Assembly (NCBI RefSeq): GCF_003002025.1
Contig: NZ_PVZB01000004.1
Span: 1 to 64,000, forward strand
DNA length: 64,000 nucleotides
Reading direction: 5' to 3'
From: Paraburkholderia sp. BL25I1N1
Lineage (GTDB): Bacteria > Pseudomonadota > Gammaproteobacteria > Burkholderiales > Burkholderiaceae
This document shows positions 19,096 to 28,064 of the stretch, piece by piece. The notes beneath the pieces were generated by a model. The model did no database searches and was not told the DNA's origin. It saw nothing but the letters and a program-made list of their open reading frames with translations. How positions within the stretch are numbered: position 1 is the first letter of the stretch; every line of letters starts with the position of its first letter. Both the position numbers and the translations under genes were made by a program.

Positions 19096-20895
19096 CTAAC
19101 CACGCCGGCGCAATTCGATGCGCAGGTTTCGCGGCACCATCGAAAACGCGAACACTTCCTCCACCTCGGCCGCGTCGTTCACCAGCAGCAGATCGAAGTT
19201 GCGGCACAGCATGGCGACAGCCGATCTCACTTCCATCAAGGCGAGGCTGCGTCCCGGACACAGACGCGGTCCCGAGCCGAACGGCATGAACCCCGCCCGA
19301 TGATGGCTGGCGGCACTCTCGCCGGTGAGCCAGCGGTCGGGATCGAATACGTCGGCCTCCGAATGGCCACCTTGCTGCAAACCCGCCTCGCGCGTCAATA
19401 GCGACAGCACCGCGCCCTTCGGGATCGCAATGTCGCCCACTTGCACGTCGTAATTCGGCTCGACTGCGAGAACGGGCGTAACGGATTTGAGGCGCATGGA
19501 CTCGCTGATGACCGCGTTCAGATAGAGGAGGGCATCGCCCGCGTCAAAATCTTCGAGCATGGCCGCGGATCCGATAACGGCATCGACTTCTTCCTGCATT
19601 TTTCGCTGGACGTCTGGTAAAGACGCCATGAAGTACGCCACCCAGGCGATGGTGTTCGCCGTCGTGTCCTGTCCGGCCAGCAGGATGGTGAACACATTGG
19701 CCAGCACTTCGTCGTCTGTCAGCGGCGCTTCTCCTTCCTGTTGCGCCATGAGCAACGCCTCGAGCAGATTCGTGGGCATCGCGTCCGTCTCCGAGCGCTG
19801 CGCGAGCCGCGCGCGGTTGGCGGCGATCAGGTCCTTCGTGAGCGCCTGAACCGCAATCAACGCGCGATCCAGCGTCTTGTCGGCGGGTAGCTTGACGTAG
19901 TGCCAATAGGGGAAGGGCGCATTGATCCGCCGGTTGATCATCGGGAACACGACTTCGAGGTGCCGCTGGATCACGTCGCCCTCGCTCTCGATGGTGTCCA
20001 TGTCATATCCGAACGCGAGATTGGTGGTGACGTCCACCGTGTATCGCATTAGGTCCTTCTGGATATCAATGGATTGCTGATCGCGATTCGCTTTCTCCCA
20101 GCGTTGCAGCAACCGACGTGTCATCTCGCAGAGCAGCGGAAAGAAGGCACGCAGATGCAGAGGATCCAGTGCCTTGGCGACGAGTTGCCGTTGCCGTCGC
20201 CAGGCCTCGCCTTCCATGGAGAAAACGCCGTTGATACCCAGTTCGCGCGCAACGGTTTCGATCACGTTCCAGCGGCGATAGGCGCCGGGGCGATCGCGCA
20301 AGACTTGACTGATGAGAATCGGATCGGCGATCGCAACGAACGGGCGGCCGATCAATCTGAACGTGTACACAGGGCCGAATTCTCTGGACCACTGTTCGAG
20401 GACGAGGTGCAGCTTCTCGGGACGTAGTTGCAACGTATTGCCGAGAAACGGAACGCGCTTTGGGCCAGGAAGCTGGTCAAGCGATCTCACGGGAGATTCG
20501 CGGCACGGCATTGTCCCAGCCGGGTCAGCGCGTTGCGCATTCCACGCGCGCACCTCGTTGCGATCGACTTTAACTTCGCCGTCCTCGACGATTGCGTCGA
20601 AGCGCTTCAGATTCGAACTGACCGGTCCCTGGTTGCAGCCTGACGAGCAGTCGAACTGCCAACTGTGTGCCCGGCAGGTGAGCACACCGTCTTTGACTGT
20701 GCCTTCGGACAGGAGGGTGCCTTGATGCGGGCAGTGTCCCTGAAAAATCGAAATGGCGTGACTGTGGCGAAGAACGATCAGATCGATTCCGTCGACGTTC
20801 GCCGCCTTGATGCCGTCGTCTTCAAGTTCTTTCGTGCGCGCTATTACTACCGTGTCCGGGGAACCCGAACGCACTGCCTGAAGACTCGCGTTCAT
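19096..20895 (-). CDS. Rieske [2Fe-2S]-cytochrome P450 fusion protein
   Basis: 599 residues with two recognisable modules. N-terminal Rieske domain (about 1-110): C55-x-H57 in CPHQG and C74-x2-H77 in CRAHSW, spaced 16 apart, as in Rieske ferredoxins. After a Pro-rich joint (LPGPKRVPFLGN, near 143) follows a full P450: the I-helix AGQDTT near 407-412, ExxR in ESMRLK, and the heme loop FGSGPRLCPGRS with Cys546. The Rieske part presumably delivers electrons to the heme or to the reductase; the reductase is not encoded nearby. No membrane anchor is seen. The frame is continuous, so the fusion is not a joining of two genes by error in reading. Substrate unknown. Confidence 0.9.
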   Translation of the reverse strand: MNASLQAVRSGSPDTVVIARTKELEDDGIKAANVDGIDLIVLRHSHAISIFQGHCPHQGTLLSEGTVKDGVLTCRAHSWQFDCSSGCNQGPVSSNLKRFDAIVEDGEVKVDRNEVRAWNAQRADPAGTMPCRESPVRSLDQLPGPKRVPFLGNTLQLRPEKLHLVLEQWSREFGPVYTFRLIGRPFVAIADPILISQVLRDRPGAYRRWNVIETVARELGINGVFSMEGEAWRRQRQLVAKALDPLHLRAFFPLLCEMTRRLLQRWEKANRDQQSIDIQKDLMRYTVDVTTNLAFGYDMDTIESEGDVIQRHLEVVFPMINRRINAPFPYWHYVKLPADKTLDRALIAVQALTKDLIAANRARLAQRSETDAMPTNLLEALLMAQQEGEAPLTDDEVLANVFTILLAGQDTTANTIAWVAYFMASLPDVQRKMQEEVDAVIGSAAMLEDFDAGDALLYLNAVISESMRLKSVTPVLAVEPNYDVQVGDIAIPKGAVLSLLTREAGLQQGGHSEADVFDPDRWLTGESAASHHRAGFMPFGSGPRLCPGRSLALMEVRSAVAMLCRNFDLLLVNDAAEVEEVFAFSMVPRNLRIELRRRG

Positions 20896-20988
20896 TTTGT
20901 CGCTCCTTCGCGCCGGACGGGCATCGTTTCATCGATCGTGTGAACACAAGAGAGGCTCCGGCGTCTTGTCGACGGCGAACGCATTTGC

Positions 20989-21003
20989 GTTGCAACGTGC
21001 AAC
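20989..21003. promoter_or_regulatory. Palindrome GTTGCA-N3-TGCAAC upstream of the P450 gene
   Basis: Perfect 6-bp arms around ACG, 94-108 bp upstream of the P450 start; a further TTGCAA lies at about 21011-21016. This is a candidate operator for an unlinked regulator. Confidence 0.4.
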
Positions 21004-21430
21004 CAGGTTCTTGCAAGGCGTGAGGAAGCGGGCGCGTTCATGTCACTGCGCACCGCATTTAATTGGCGTCGTGAGCGGGCATCGGGGCGGAATCCTGTGG
21101 CTGGTCTGTACGACAGACAAGTCGCGATCCATGCTGTACTCCCCGAGGTCCGAGGAGGGCGCTCACCCAACCATACTAGTCGTTTATTAAAGGGAGCCAA
21201 GCACGCTATCTAGTGTCGTGCCGCCTTTTCGGCGCCTCGGTGACCCGGCTGTCGATTGCCGGATTGCGGGCGTTTGCCAGGGTCGGGAATCTTCCTGCGT
21301 ACTACGAACTCTGCGGCGCATTGCGCGGATCGCATCGGCTGTCGTCGTGGTGGCGAAAAAAACTGCGCTGCCGGTGGCACGGCGCTTGCCATGCGTCGTC
21401 TGCACCGACGCCAGCTTGCCGTGAGGCGTT

Positions 21431-21449
21431 GGTAACGATTCTCATTTTT
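21431..21449. promoter_or_regulatory. Fur-box-like site upstream of bacterioferritin
   Basis: Read on the minus strand it is AAAAATGAGAATCGTTACC, matching 14 of 19 positions of the GATAATGATAATCATTATC consensus. It lies about 155 bp before the bfr start. Confidence 0.5.
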
Positions 21450-21602
21450 TGTCCCGCCAGTTCGATGCGCTATGCTGGGGTAATGGCCAAAAATACAAGA
21501 CGCGAGGCAGGTTCGGTGTTGGTGCAATGCCACTGAAGATTTTGCCCGATCCATCGTCCTTCGCCGGCGCCGGGGGCTTCGCACACGAAACACGGAGGCA
21601 AT

Positions 21603-22079
21603 ATGCAAGGCGACCCAAAGGTCCTGGAATATCTGAACTCGCAACTGAAGAACGAACTCTCCGCGATCAATCAGTATTTCCTGCATGCGCGCATGTACAA
21701 GCATTGGGGGCTCGTCAAGCTCGGCAAGCATGAATATGACGAATCCATCGGCGAGATGAAGCATGCCGATCTGCTGATCGAACGTATCTTCCTGCTGAAC
21801 GGCCTGCCGAATCTGCAAGACCTCCACAAGCTGCTAATCGGCGAAGAAACCAAAGAGATCATGGAGTGCGACCTGAAGCTGGAACAGATTTCGCAGGCCA
21901 CCTGCAAGGAGGCCATCGTCTATTGCGAATCGGTTCGCGACTTCATCTCGCGGGAGATCCTGACCCATATTCTCGACGACACCGAGGAACATATCGACTG
22001 GCTCGAGACGAATCTTGAGTTGATCGACAAGGTCGGCATTCAGAACTATTTGCAATCGGGCATGGACTCGCCGGAGTGA
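21603..22079 (+). CDS. bfr: Bacterioferritin
   Basis: 158 residues, the standard size. The ferroxidase residues E18, E51 and H54 are in place and M52, the heme-ligating methionine, is present (GEMKHAD), so this is the heme-binding subunit type. The late EEHIDWLE motif supplies the other diiron ligands. Twenty-four subunits form an iron-storage shell. The gene stands alone; a Fur-like site upstream suggests iron-dependent control. Confidence 0.96.
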   Translation: MQGDPKVLEYLNSQLKNELSAINQYFLHARMYKHWGLVKLGKHEYDESIGEMKHADLLIERIFLLNGLPNLQDLHKLLIGEETKEIMECDLKLEQISQATCKEAIVYCESVRDFISREILTHILDDTEEHIDWLETNLELIDKVGIQNYLQSGMDSPE

Positions 22080-22192
22080 GTTCGCTTTGGCAAATGTCCG
22101 ACAGACAACGAACTGAACGCCGGCGGACCGGCCTGAGCGTCAACCGCATCATCGTGAGGCGACTGGCGGGAAATGGCCGCTCAGCGAGCGCT

Positions 22193-23323
22193 TTATTCGC
22201 GGCCTAGCGCCACGAATCGTTCGAGATGATGGTCCTCATCGCCGAGTTGATGATCGATCATCACGAGGCGCTTCGCGTAGTGGGCGAGCGGCAGTTCCCA
22301 CGTCATGCCGATACCGCCATGCAACTGAATGCATTCTTCCGCGACTAGCGCGCCGATTCGCCCAATGCTGTACTTGGCCGCCGACACCGCGCGCTCCCGC
22401 ACCTTGCGCTCGGCGCCGAGCGCCGCCGCGGCGTTGATCACGGCCGAGCGGCCCTGCTCGATCTCCAGCAGCAGATCGGCCATGCGATGCTGCAACGCCT
22501 GAAAGCTGCCGATCGGCACGCCGAACTGTTTGCGCGTGCGCAGATATTCGAGCGTATAGTCCTTGGCGACATCCATCGCGCCGACGGCTTCGGAACACAA
22601 CGCGAGCACGCCGCAGCCAATCGCGTATTCGAGTGTCGCGAAGCCCGCGTCCATCGTGCCGAGCAATGCGCCCTCGTTCAGCGTGACGTTGTCGAAGGTC
22701 ACTTCGGCAGCGCGGCCGCCGTCAATCTTGCGATAGCCGCGCACGCCGACACCGGGCGTATTGCGCGGCACGAGAAAGAGCGTCACGCCTGCTTCGCTAT
22801 CGTCATCACCGCTGGTGCGTGCCGAGACCAGAAAAAGCGAAGCGTGCTCGCCGTGCTGAACCACGGCCTTGGCTCCGTTCAGTCGCCACGTGGAGCCGCT
22901 TCGCTCCGCGCGCGTCGTCACGCGGGATAGTTCATAGTGGCTGTCCGGTTCGCCGTGCGCGAGCGCGACGATCCGCGAGCCGTCGATCAATTCCGCGAGC
23001 GCGGCCTTCTGCGCTTTGTTGCCGCTGCGTGCAATGGCGCGGCCGACGATCAGCGTATCGAGAAACGGCTCGACCACGAGACCGCGGCCCAAGCTCTCGA
23101 ACACTACGGCGATATCGAAACCGCCGCCGCCGAAACCGCCGTCCGCTTCATCGAACAGTGCGCCGATAATGCCGAGCTCGGCAAAGCGGCTCCACAAGTC
23201 GCTGCTATAGCCTTGGTCAGACTGAGCGATCCGGTCGCGCGTCGCGAAACCGTACTGCTCGCTGACAAAACGGTTCAGCGTATCCGCCAGCATGCGGCGG
23301 TCTTCGGTGTGCTGGAAATTCAT
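22193..23323 (-). CDS. Acyl-CoA dehydrogenase (FadE-like), subunit or paralogue 1
   Basis: 376 residues. It has the N-terminal helical domain, middle beta domain (AHGEPDSHYELSRV; KAVVQHGEHASLFLV) and C-terminal domain with RTRKQFGVPIGSFQALQHRMADLL and LHGGIGMTWELPLAHYAKRL. FAD-dependent oxidation of acyl-CoA to enoyl-CoA feeds ETF and then ETF-QO. It starts 12 bp after the preceding acyl-CoA dehydrogenase. Adjacent pairs like this, one near 380 and one near 400 residues, can form mixed enzymes for branched or ring acyl chains; that is inference. Confidence 0.92.
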   Translation of the reverse strand: MNFQHTEDRRMLADTLNRFVSEQYGFATRDRIAQSDQGYSSDLWSRFAELGIIGALFDEADGGFGGGGFDIAVVFESLGRGLVVEPFLDTLIVGRAIARSGNKAQKAALAELIDGSRIVALAHGEPDSHYELSRVTTRAERSGSTWRLNGAKAVVQHGEHASLFLVSARTSGDDDSEAGVTLFLVPRNTPGVGVRGYRKIDGGRAAEVTFDNVTLNEGALLGTMDAGFATLEYAIGCGVLALCSEAVGAMDVAKDYTLEYLRTRKQFGVPIGSFQALQHRMADLLLEIEQGRSAVINAAAALGAERKVRERAVSAAKYSIGRIGALVAEECIQLHGGIGMTWELPLAHYAKRLVMIDHQLGDEDHHLERFVALGRE

Positions 23324-23335
23324 GACGTGCGCCCC

Positions 23336-24544
23336 TTACAGTCCCAAGATCATTTTGGAAATGATGTTCTTCTGGATTTCGTTCGAGCCGCCGAAGATCG
23401 ACAGCTTGCGATTGTTGAAATACAGCGACGCGGCGCTCGCGGCTTCGTCCGGGCCGACGGGCGTACCGTCGAAGCCGTCATGCAAGGCTTCCTCGATGAA
23501 CGGCTGCGCGTAAGCGCCCATCGCGCGCCGCGTAAGCGATGAGATTTCCTGACGGATCTCCGTGCCGCGAATCTTCAGCATCGAACTTTCGGCGCCGGGC
23601 ACGCCGCCGCCCGCCACTGCCGCGATCACGCGCAGATTGGTGGTCTTCATGTTCTCCAGATCGATCTCGACGCGCGCCATGCGCGCCGCGAACGCGGGGT
23701 CTTCCGCGAGCGGCCGGCCGTTGCGCCGCTGTTTCGCGGCGATTATGCGCAGGCGATTGAACGCGGCCACCGAGAAGCCGACGCCCGCAATATTGGTGCG
23801 CTCATACGTGAGCAGATACTTGGCGTAGGTCCAACCCTTGTTCTCTTCGCCGACGAGGTTCTCGACCGGCACGCGCACGTCGGTGAAAAACACTTCGTTG
23901 ACTTCGTGCTCGCCGTCGAGCGTGATGATCGGGCGCACTTCGACGCCCGGCGTCTTCATGTCGATCAGCAGGAAGCTGATGCCTTCCTGTTTGCGCACAT
24001 CGGTCGCGCTGCGCACGAGGCAAAAGATCATGTTCGCGTAGTGGCCGAGCGTGGTCCATGTCTTCTGTCCATTGACGATGTAGTGCTGGCCCTGCGCGTC
24101 GATGCCGCGCACAGCGGTGGTTTTGACCGACGCGAGATCGGAGCCGGCGCCCGGTTCCGAATAGCCTTGGCACCACCAGTCCGAGCCGTCGAGAATACGC
24201 GGCAGCCAATGGCGCTTTTGCGCTTCGCTGCCGTATTTGATCAGCACCGGGCCGAGCATGTTGACGCCGAACGGCACCACGCGCGGCGCGCCGGCCAGCG
24301 CGCATTCGTTTTCGAAGATGAATTTCCGCACCGAGTTCCAACCCGGGCCACCGTACTCTTTAGGCCAGTGATTGGCGAGCCAGCCTTGCGCGTTGAGAAT
24401 GGCGTGCCACTCGGCCATGTCGTCGCGCGTGAGACGGCGGCCGCCGTGGACCTTGTCGGCGAGACGTTGCGGGAGCTTGTCGCGCAGAAAGGCCTGTACG
24501 TCGGCGCGGAAGGCTTCTTCCTCGGGAGTGAAGTTCAGATCCAT
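23336..24544 (-). CDS. Acyl-CoA dehydrogenase (FadE-like), subunit or paralogue 2
   Basis: 402 residues with the usual three-domain layout: WLANHWPKEYGGPGWN in the N-terminal domain, WWCQGYSEPGAGSDLASVKTTA and GQKTWTTLGHYANMIFCLVRS in the FAD/substrate region, and a C-terminal four-helix domain ending IFGGSNEIQKNIISKMILGL. It is co-directional with the FadB-like gene upstream (84 bp) and the second dehydrogenase downstream (12 bp). Chain-length specificity is not predictable from sequence. Confidence 0.93.
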   Translation of the reverse strand: MDLNFTPEEEAFRADVQAFLRDKLPQRLADKVHGGRRLTRDDMAEWHAILNAQGWLANHWPKEYGGPGWNSVRKFIFENECALAGAPRVVPFGVNMLGPVLIKYGSEAQKRHWLPRILDGSDWWCQGYSEPGAGSDLASVKTTAVRGIDAQGQHYIVNGQKTWTTLGHYANMIFCLVRSATDVRKQEGISFLLIDMKTPGVEVRPIITLDGEHEVNEVFFTDVRVPVENLVGEENKGWTYAKYLLTYERTNIAGVGFSVAAFNRLRIIAAKQRRNGRPLAEDPAFAARMARVEIDLENMKTTNLRVIAAVAGGGVPGAESSMLKIRGTEIRQEISSLTRRAMGAYAQPFIEEALHDGFDGTPVGPDEAASAASLYFNNRKLSIFGGSNEIQKNIISKMILGL

Positions 24545-24628
24545 GGCGGGTGTTCCGAATCGGGTGAGCGACCGGCGCGCACGGGCGCGTCCGGTCAGCC
24601 TGATGCAAGTCGATGATGATGCGCCGTT

Positions 24629-26749
24629 TCAGACGCTCTGGTTCAGGCTCGCGAAATCTGCGCCGCGTTCCACTAGTTCGACCAGCAGCGGCGAGGGCTT
24701 CCAGAAGAGCGGGTCTTGCTTGGCGAACTCGCGAATGTCGGCGAGGATCTTCGGCAGGCCGACCATGTCCGCATATTTCATCGGACCGCCGCGATAGCGC
24801 GGGAAGCCATAGCCGTACAGGAACGTCACGTCGACGTCCAACGGCCGCAACGCGATACGCTCGTGCACGACGTTGGCGCCTTCGTTGATCATCGCGGCCA
24901 TGTAGCGGCGGATGATTTCATCGTCGGTGAAGGTGAGCGGCGTGATGCCGGCGCGCACGCGTTCGGCTTCGATGATCGCTTCGACTTCCGGGTCGGGCGC
25001 GCCGCTGCGCGATCCTTCGGGGTACAGATAGAAGCCGCGTCCGGTCTTCTGACCGAACCAGCCGCGCTCGCACAGGCGGTCGGCGATCTGCACATAACGC
25101 GCTGCGGGATCGCGCGTGGCCGCGCGCCGTTTGCGTGCCGCCCAGCCGATGTCGCCGCCCGCCAGATCGACCACCTGGAACGGTCCCATCGGAAAGCCGA
25201 GCGCGCGTACGGCTGCGTCGATCTGATAGGGCGAGGCGCCGTCTTCCATCATGGCGTCCGCGGCGCTGCGATACACAGCGAGCACGCGGTTGCCGATAAA
25301 GCCGTCGCACACGCCCGCGCGCACCGGCGTCTTGCGCAACTTTTTCGCCAGCTCGAACGCGGTGGCGACCACGTCGGCGCTGACCTGCTTCGGCACCACC
25401 ACTTCCAGCAGCTTCATGATGTTGGCAGGCGAGAAGAAGTGCAGGCCGATCACGTCGGCGGGACGCGAAATGCTCGACGCGAGCGCGTCGATGTCGAGAT
25501 ACGAGGTGTTGGTCGCGAGCACCGCACCCGCTTTGCAGACGCGATCGAGTTCGGCGAACACCGCCTGTTTGACGGCGAGGTCTTCGAATACGGCTTCGAT
25601 CACGAGGTCGGCGTCGGCGAGCGCATCGTATGACGTGCTGCCGCTCCAGCGCGCCATGAGCGCCGCTTTCTTTTCCACGCTCAGGCGGCCTTTGGCGATC
25701 AGGCCGTCGTAGACTTTTTCGATGTGCGCGCGGCCGCGTGCGAGCGACGCGTCGTCGCGTTCGATCATCGTCACCGGCAAGCCCGCGTCGAGCACCGCGA
25801 CGGCGATGCCCGCGCCCATCGTGCCGCCGCCCACCACGCCGATCTTGTTCAGCGCGCGTGGTTTGGCGTCGCGCGTTTCCGGCGCCTTGAGCACTTCGCG
25901 CTCGGCAAAGAACGCGTGAATCAGGCCGGCGCGCTGCGGGCTGTCGATACATTCGAGGAACAGCTTGCGTTCGAGCCGCAGACCGTCGTCGAAAGGCTGT
26001 TCGATGGCGGCCTCGACGGCGTCGACGATTTTCAGCGGCGAGAACAGGCCACGCGATTTCTTCGCGGTTTCCGCCCGCGCCGTGGCCACGGCGGCGAGAC
26101 TCGCGGCGCGGTCGCTGAGTGCCGACGCGTCGCGCGTGCGGCGCACCGGCGCGTGGGCGGCCAGCAACTCGTGCGCGTAGGCGAGCCCTTCGGCGAGGAT
26201 GTCGTCGCTGCTGCCGAAGCGGTCGATCAGACCGAACGCGAGCGCTTCCTTCGCGCCGGCGTGGCGGCCGCTCAGGATCAGATCGAGCGCGGCCTGCGCG
26301 CCGATCAAACGCGGCGTGCGCTGCGTGCCGCCCGCGCCCGGCAACAGGCCGAGTTGCACTTCAGGCAAGCCGAGCTTCGCGCCGTCGACGGCAATCCGGT
26401 AATGCGCCGCGAGCGCCACTTCCAGACCGCCGCCGAGCGCCGCGCCATGAATCGCAGCGATTACCGGCTTCGTGCACGCCTCGATGCGGTTGCACACGTC
26501 CGGCAGCGAGGGTGGCACCGGCGGCTTGCCGAACTCGCGAATGTCCGCGCCGGCGATGAAATTGCGCCCCGCGCCGACGATCAGCACGGCTTCCACGGCC
26601 TTGTCGGCACCCGCGGCTTCGACGGCGGCGAGCAGGCCGCGCCGCACGTCGGCGGATAACGCGTTGACGGGCGCGTGGTCGATCGTCACGAGCAGCACCT
26701 TGCCGCGCAATTCGCGCGTGACAACATCGGCCGAAGGGTTGGGGGTCAT
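24629..26749 (-). CDS. Enoyl-CoA hydratase / 3-hydroxyacyl-CoA dehydrogenase bifunctional protein (FadB/FadJ-like)
   Basis: 706 residues. N-terminal crotonase domain with oxyanion segments AGRNFIAGADIREF and GAALGGGLEVALAAHYRIA; then the NAD-binding 3-hydroxyacyl-CoA dehydrogenase domain (VVGGGTMGAGIAVAVLDAG, near residue 300) and two C-terminal helical domains (VCDGFIGNRVLAVYRSAAD). It catalyses steps 2 and 3 of beta-oxidation. No thiolase is linked. Start 26749 has GGAGACGCC upstream; 30 extra in-frame codons upstream are not family-like. First gene of a three-gene minus operon controlled, probably, by the divergent LysR protein. Confidence 0.94.
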   Translation of the reverse strand: MTPNPSADVVTRELRGKVLLVTIDHAPVNALSADVRRGLLAAVEAAGADKAVEAVLIVGAGRNFIAGADIREFGKPPVPPSLPDVCNRIEACTKPVIAAIHGAALGGGLEVALAAHYRIAVDGAKLGLPEVQLGLLPGAGGTQRTPRLIGAQAALDLILSGRHAGAKEALAFGLIDRFGSSDDILAEGLAYAHELLAAHAPVRRTRDASALSDRAASLAAVATARAETAKKSRGLFSPLKIVDAVEAAIEQPFDDGLRLERKLFLECIDSPQRAGLIHAFFAEREVLKAPETRDAKPRALNKIGVVGGGTMGAGIAVAVLDAGLPVTMIERDDASLARGRAHIEKVYDGLIAKGRLSVEKKAALMARWSGSTSYDALADADLVIEAVFEDLAVKQAVFAELDRVCKAGAVLATNTSYLDIDALASSISRPADVIGLHFFSPANIMKLLEVVVPKQVSADVVATAFELAKKLRKTPVRAGVCDGFIGNRVLAVYRSAADAMMEDGASPYQIDAAVRALGFPMGPFQVVDLAGGDIGWAARKRRAATRDPAARYVQIADRLCERGWFGQKTGRGFYLYPEGSRSGAPDPEVEAIIEAERVRAGITPLTFTDDEIIRRYMAAMINEGANVVHERIALRPLDVDVTFLYGYGFPRYRGGPMKYADMVGLPKILADIREFAKQDPLFWKPSPLLVELVERGADFASLNQSV

Positions 26750-26851
26750 GGCGTCTCCTGATTGTGATGGGCCGCATGGCAGAGCATGCCGGGTCTGGCG
26801 AACTGTCCCGATTGTGAGTCGGTCAAGGTTTATTGACAATTACATGGACGG

Positions 26852-26866
26852 TTGACAGACTGTCAA
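26852..26866. promoter_or_regulatory. Palindrome TTGACAG-A-CTGTCAA, candidate LysR operator
   Basis: Perfect 7-bp arms in the 141-bp gap between the FadB-like gene and the divergent LysR gene. TTGACA recurs at 26833-26838 and 26874-26879, giving three related sites at 19-22 bp spacing, which fits cooperative binding of a LysR tetramer. Confidence 0.5.
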
Positions 26867-26890
26867 AGTTTCTTTGACAAAGGCGCCGCC

Positions 26891-27799
26891 ATGGACGTCA
26901 ATTCGCTGACCCTGCTGGTGGACATTCTGGACGCGGGCAATCTCAGTGAAGCCGCGCGCCGGCTGAAAATGAGCCGCGCGAACGTGAGCTACCACCTGAA
27001 TCAGCTGGAGCGTTCCATCGGGCTGCAACTGGTGAGGCGCACCACGCGCCGCGTGGAGCCGACCGAGATCGGTCTGCAACTCTACGAACATGGCCGCACG
27101 ATTCAGAACGCGCTGCTCGCCGCGCGCGAATCCGTCAGCACGCTCGGGCAGAGCCTGCAAGGGCGCGTGCGGCTGAGCGTGCCGAGCGGTTACGGGCAAC
27201 TCGTCATGTCGGACTGGCTGATCGCGTTCAAACGGCTTTATCCAGGCATCGTGCTGGATGTGATGTTCGAGAACCGCGTTGAAGACCTGATGCGCGATGA
27301 AGTCGATATCGCCGTGCGCGTGATGTCCGAGCCGCCGCAAAACCTCGTCGCGCGCGACATGGGGCCGGTGCGGTATGTGGCATGCGCGTCGCCGGACTTT
27401 GCGGACAGGCACGGCATGCCGCAGCGGCTCGACGATCTGCGCACGGCGCCGCTGATTACCGCTGCAGTGGTCGGCCGGCAGTTGCGGGTAGCCGCCTATT
27501 TGCGCGATGAACGGCATGAAGTGCTGCTGGAGCCGAGCATCATCTCCGAGAATTTTCTGTTCTTGCGCCAGGCGGTGCTCGCCGGACTCGGCGTGGGCCT
27601 GGTGCCGGATTATGTGGTGCAGGACGATCTGCACCGCGGCGACGTGCTCACCGCGCTCGATGAATGGCGCTTAAGCATCTTCGGTACGCACATGTACATG
27701 CTGTATATGCCGAACCGGCATCACACGCGCGCGGCATCGACGTTCATCGATTTCATTTTGCAGCAGGCGCATGGCACGGGCAGAGGCTTGCCCGCGTAA
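26891..27799 (+). CDS. LysR family transcriptional regulator (divergent from beta-oxidation operon)
   Basis: 302 residues: N-terminal winged helix (LVDILDAGNLSEAARRLKMSRANVSYHLNQLERSIGLQLVRRTTRRVEPT) followed by a periplasmic-binding-like effector domain (about 90-295). The start at MDVNSL (26891) puts the helix-turn-helix in the normal position; a start at 26852 would add 13 residues and run through the palindrome. Divergent placement and the TTGACA repeats suggest control of the adjacent operon and of itself. Confidence 0.92.
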   Translation: MDVNSLTLLVDILDAGNLSEAARRLKMSRANVSYHLNQLERSIGLQLVRRTTRRVEPTEIGLQLYEHGRTIQNALLAARESVSTLGQSLQGRVRLSVPSGYGQLVMSDWLIAFKRLYPGIVLDVMFENRVEDLMRDEVDIAVRVMSEPPQNLVARDMGPVRYVACASPDFADRHGMPQRLDDLRTAPLITAAVVGRQLRVAAYLRDERHEVLLEPSIISENFLFLRQAVLAGLGVGLVPDYVVQDDLHRGDVLTALDEWRLSIFGTHMYMLYMPNRHHTRAASTFIDFILQQAHGTGRGLPA

Positions 27800-27860
27800 A
27801 CGACGAGGTTCATCTTGCATCTCGCGCAGGTATGCTACGCAAAAAGAGCGGAGACAAGAG

Positions 27861-28052
27861 ATGAAATGGATCATCGGACTTCTAGCCGTGCTGGCACTCG
27901 CCGTAGTCGTTCTGTTGATCTCCCGCTTGCCGGGCGAGGACGCGATTCGTCTCGCCGGTTACGTGGCGACTGCCGCCTTTGCCGCGCTCATCAGCTTAGT
28001 GCTGCGCTGGCGCGCTAGCCGGGCCCAACAGCGCAATAAGCGGGCAGGGTGA
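27861..28052 (+). CDS. Small membrane protein, two transmembrane segments
   Basis: 63 residues from MKWIIGLLAVLALAVVV, with hydrophobic stretches at about 3-21 and 34-52 and a basic tail (RWRASRAQQRNKRAG), so the C-terminus should face the cytoplasm. GGAGAC lies upstream of the ATG. No family is recognised. It sits 61 bp after the LysR gene on the same strand. Confidence 0.65.
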   Translation: MKWIIGLLAVLALAVVVLLISRLPGEDAIRLAGYVATAAFAALISLVLRWRASRAQQRNKRAG

Positions 28053-28064
28053 GTACACGTCTCG

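Larger units (their letters stand above)
20896..21602. other. Divergent intergenic region, P450 to bfr
   Basis: About 700 bp with no convincing gene. It holds a 15-bp palindrome near the P450 start and a Fur-box-like sequence before bfr. Open frames across it are short and mutually overlapping and look like chance. Confidence 0.5.

Noticed and set aside
20896..21602. Small genes in the P450-bfr gap
   Set aside because: Candidate frames overlap each other on both strands, lack ribosome sites and show no family features.
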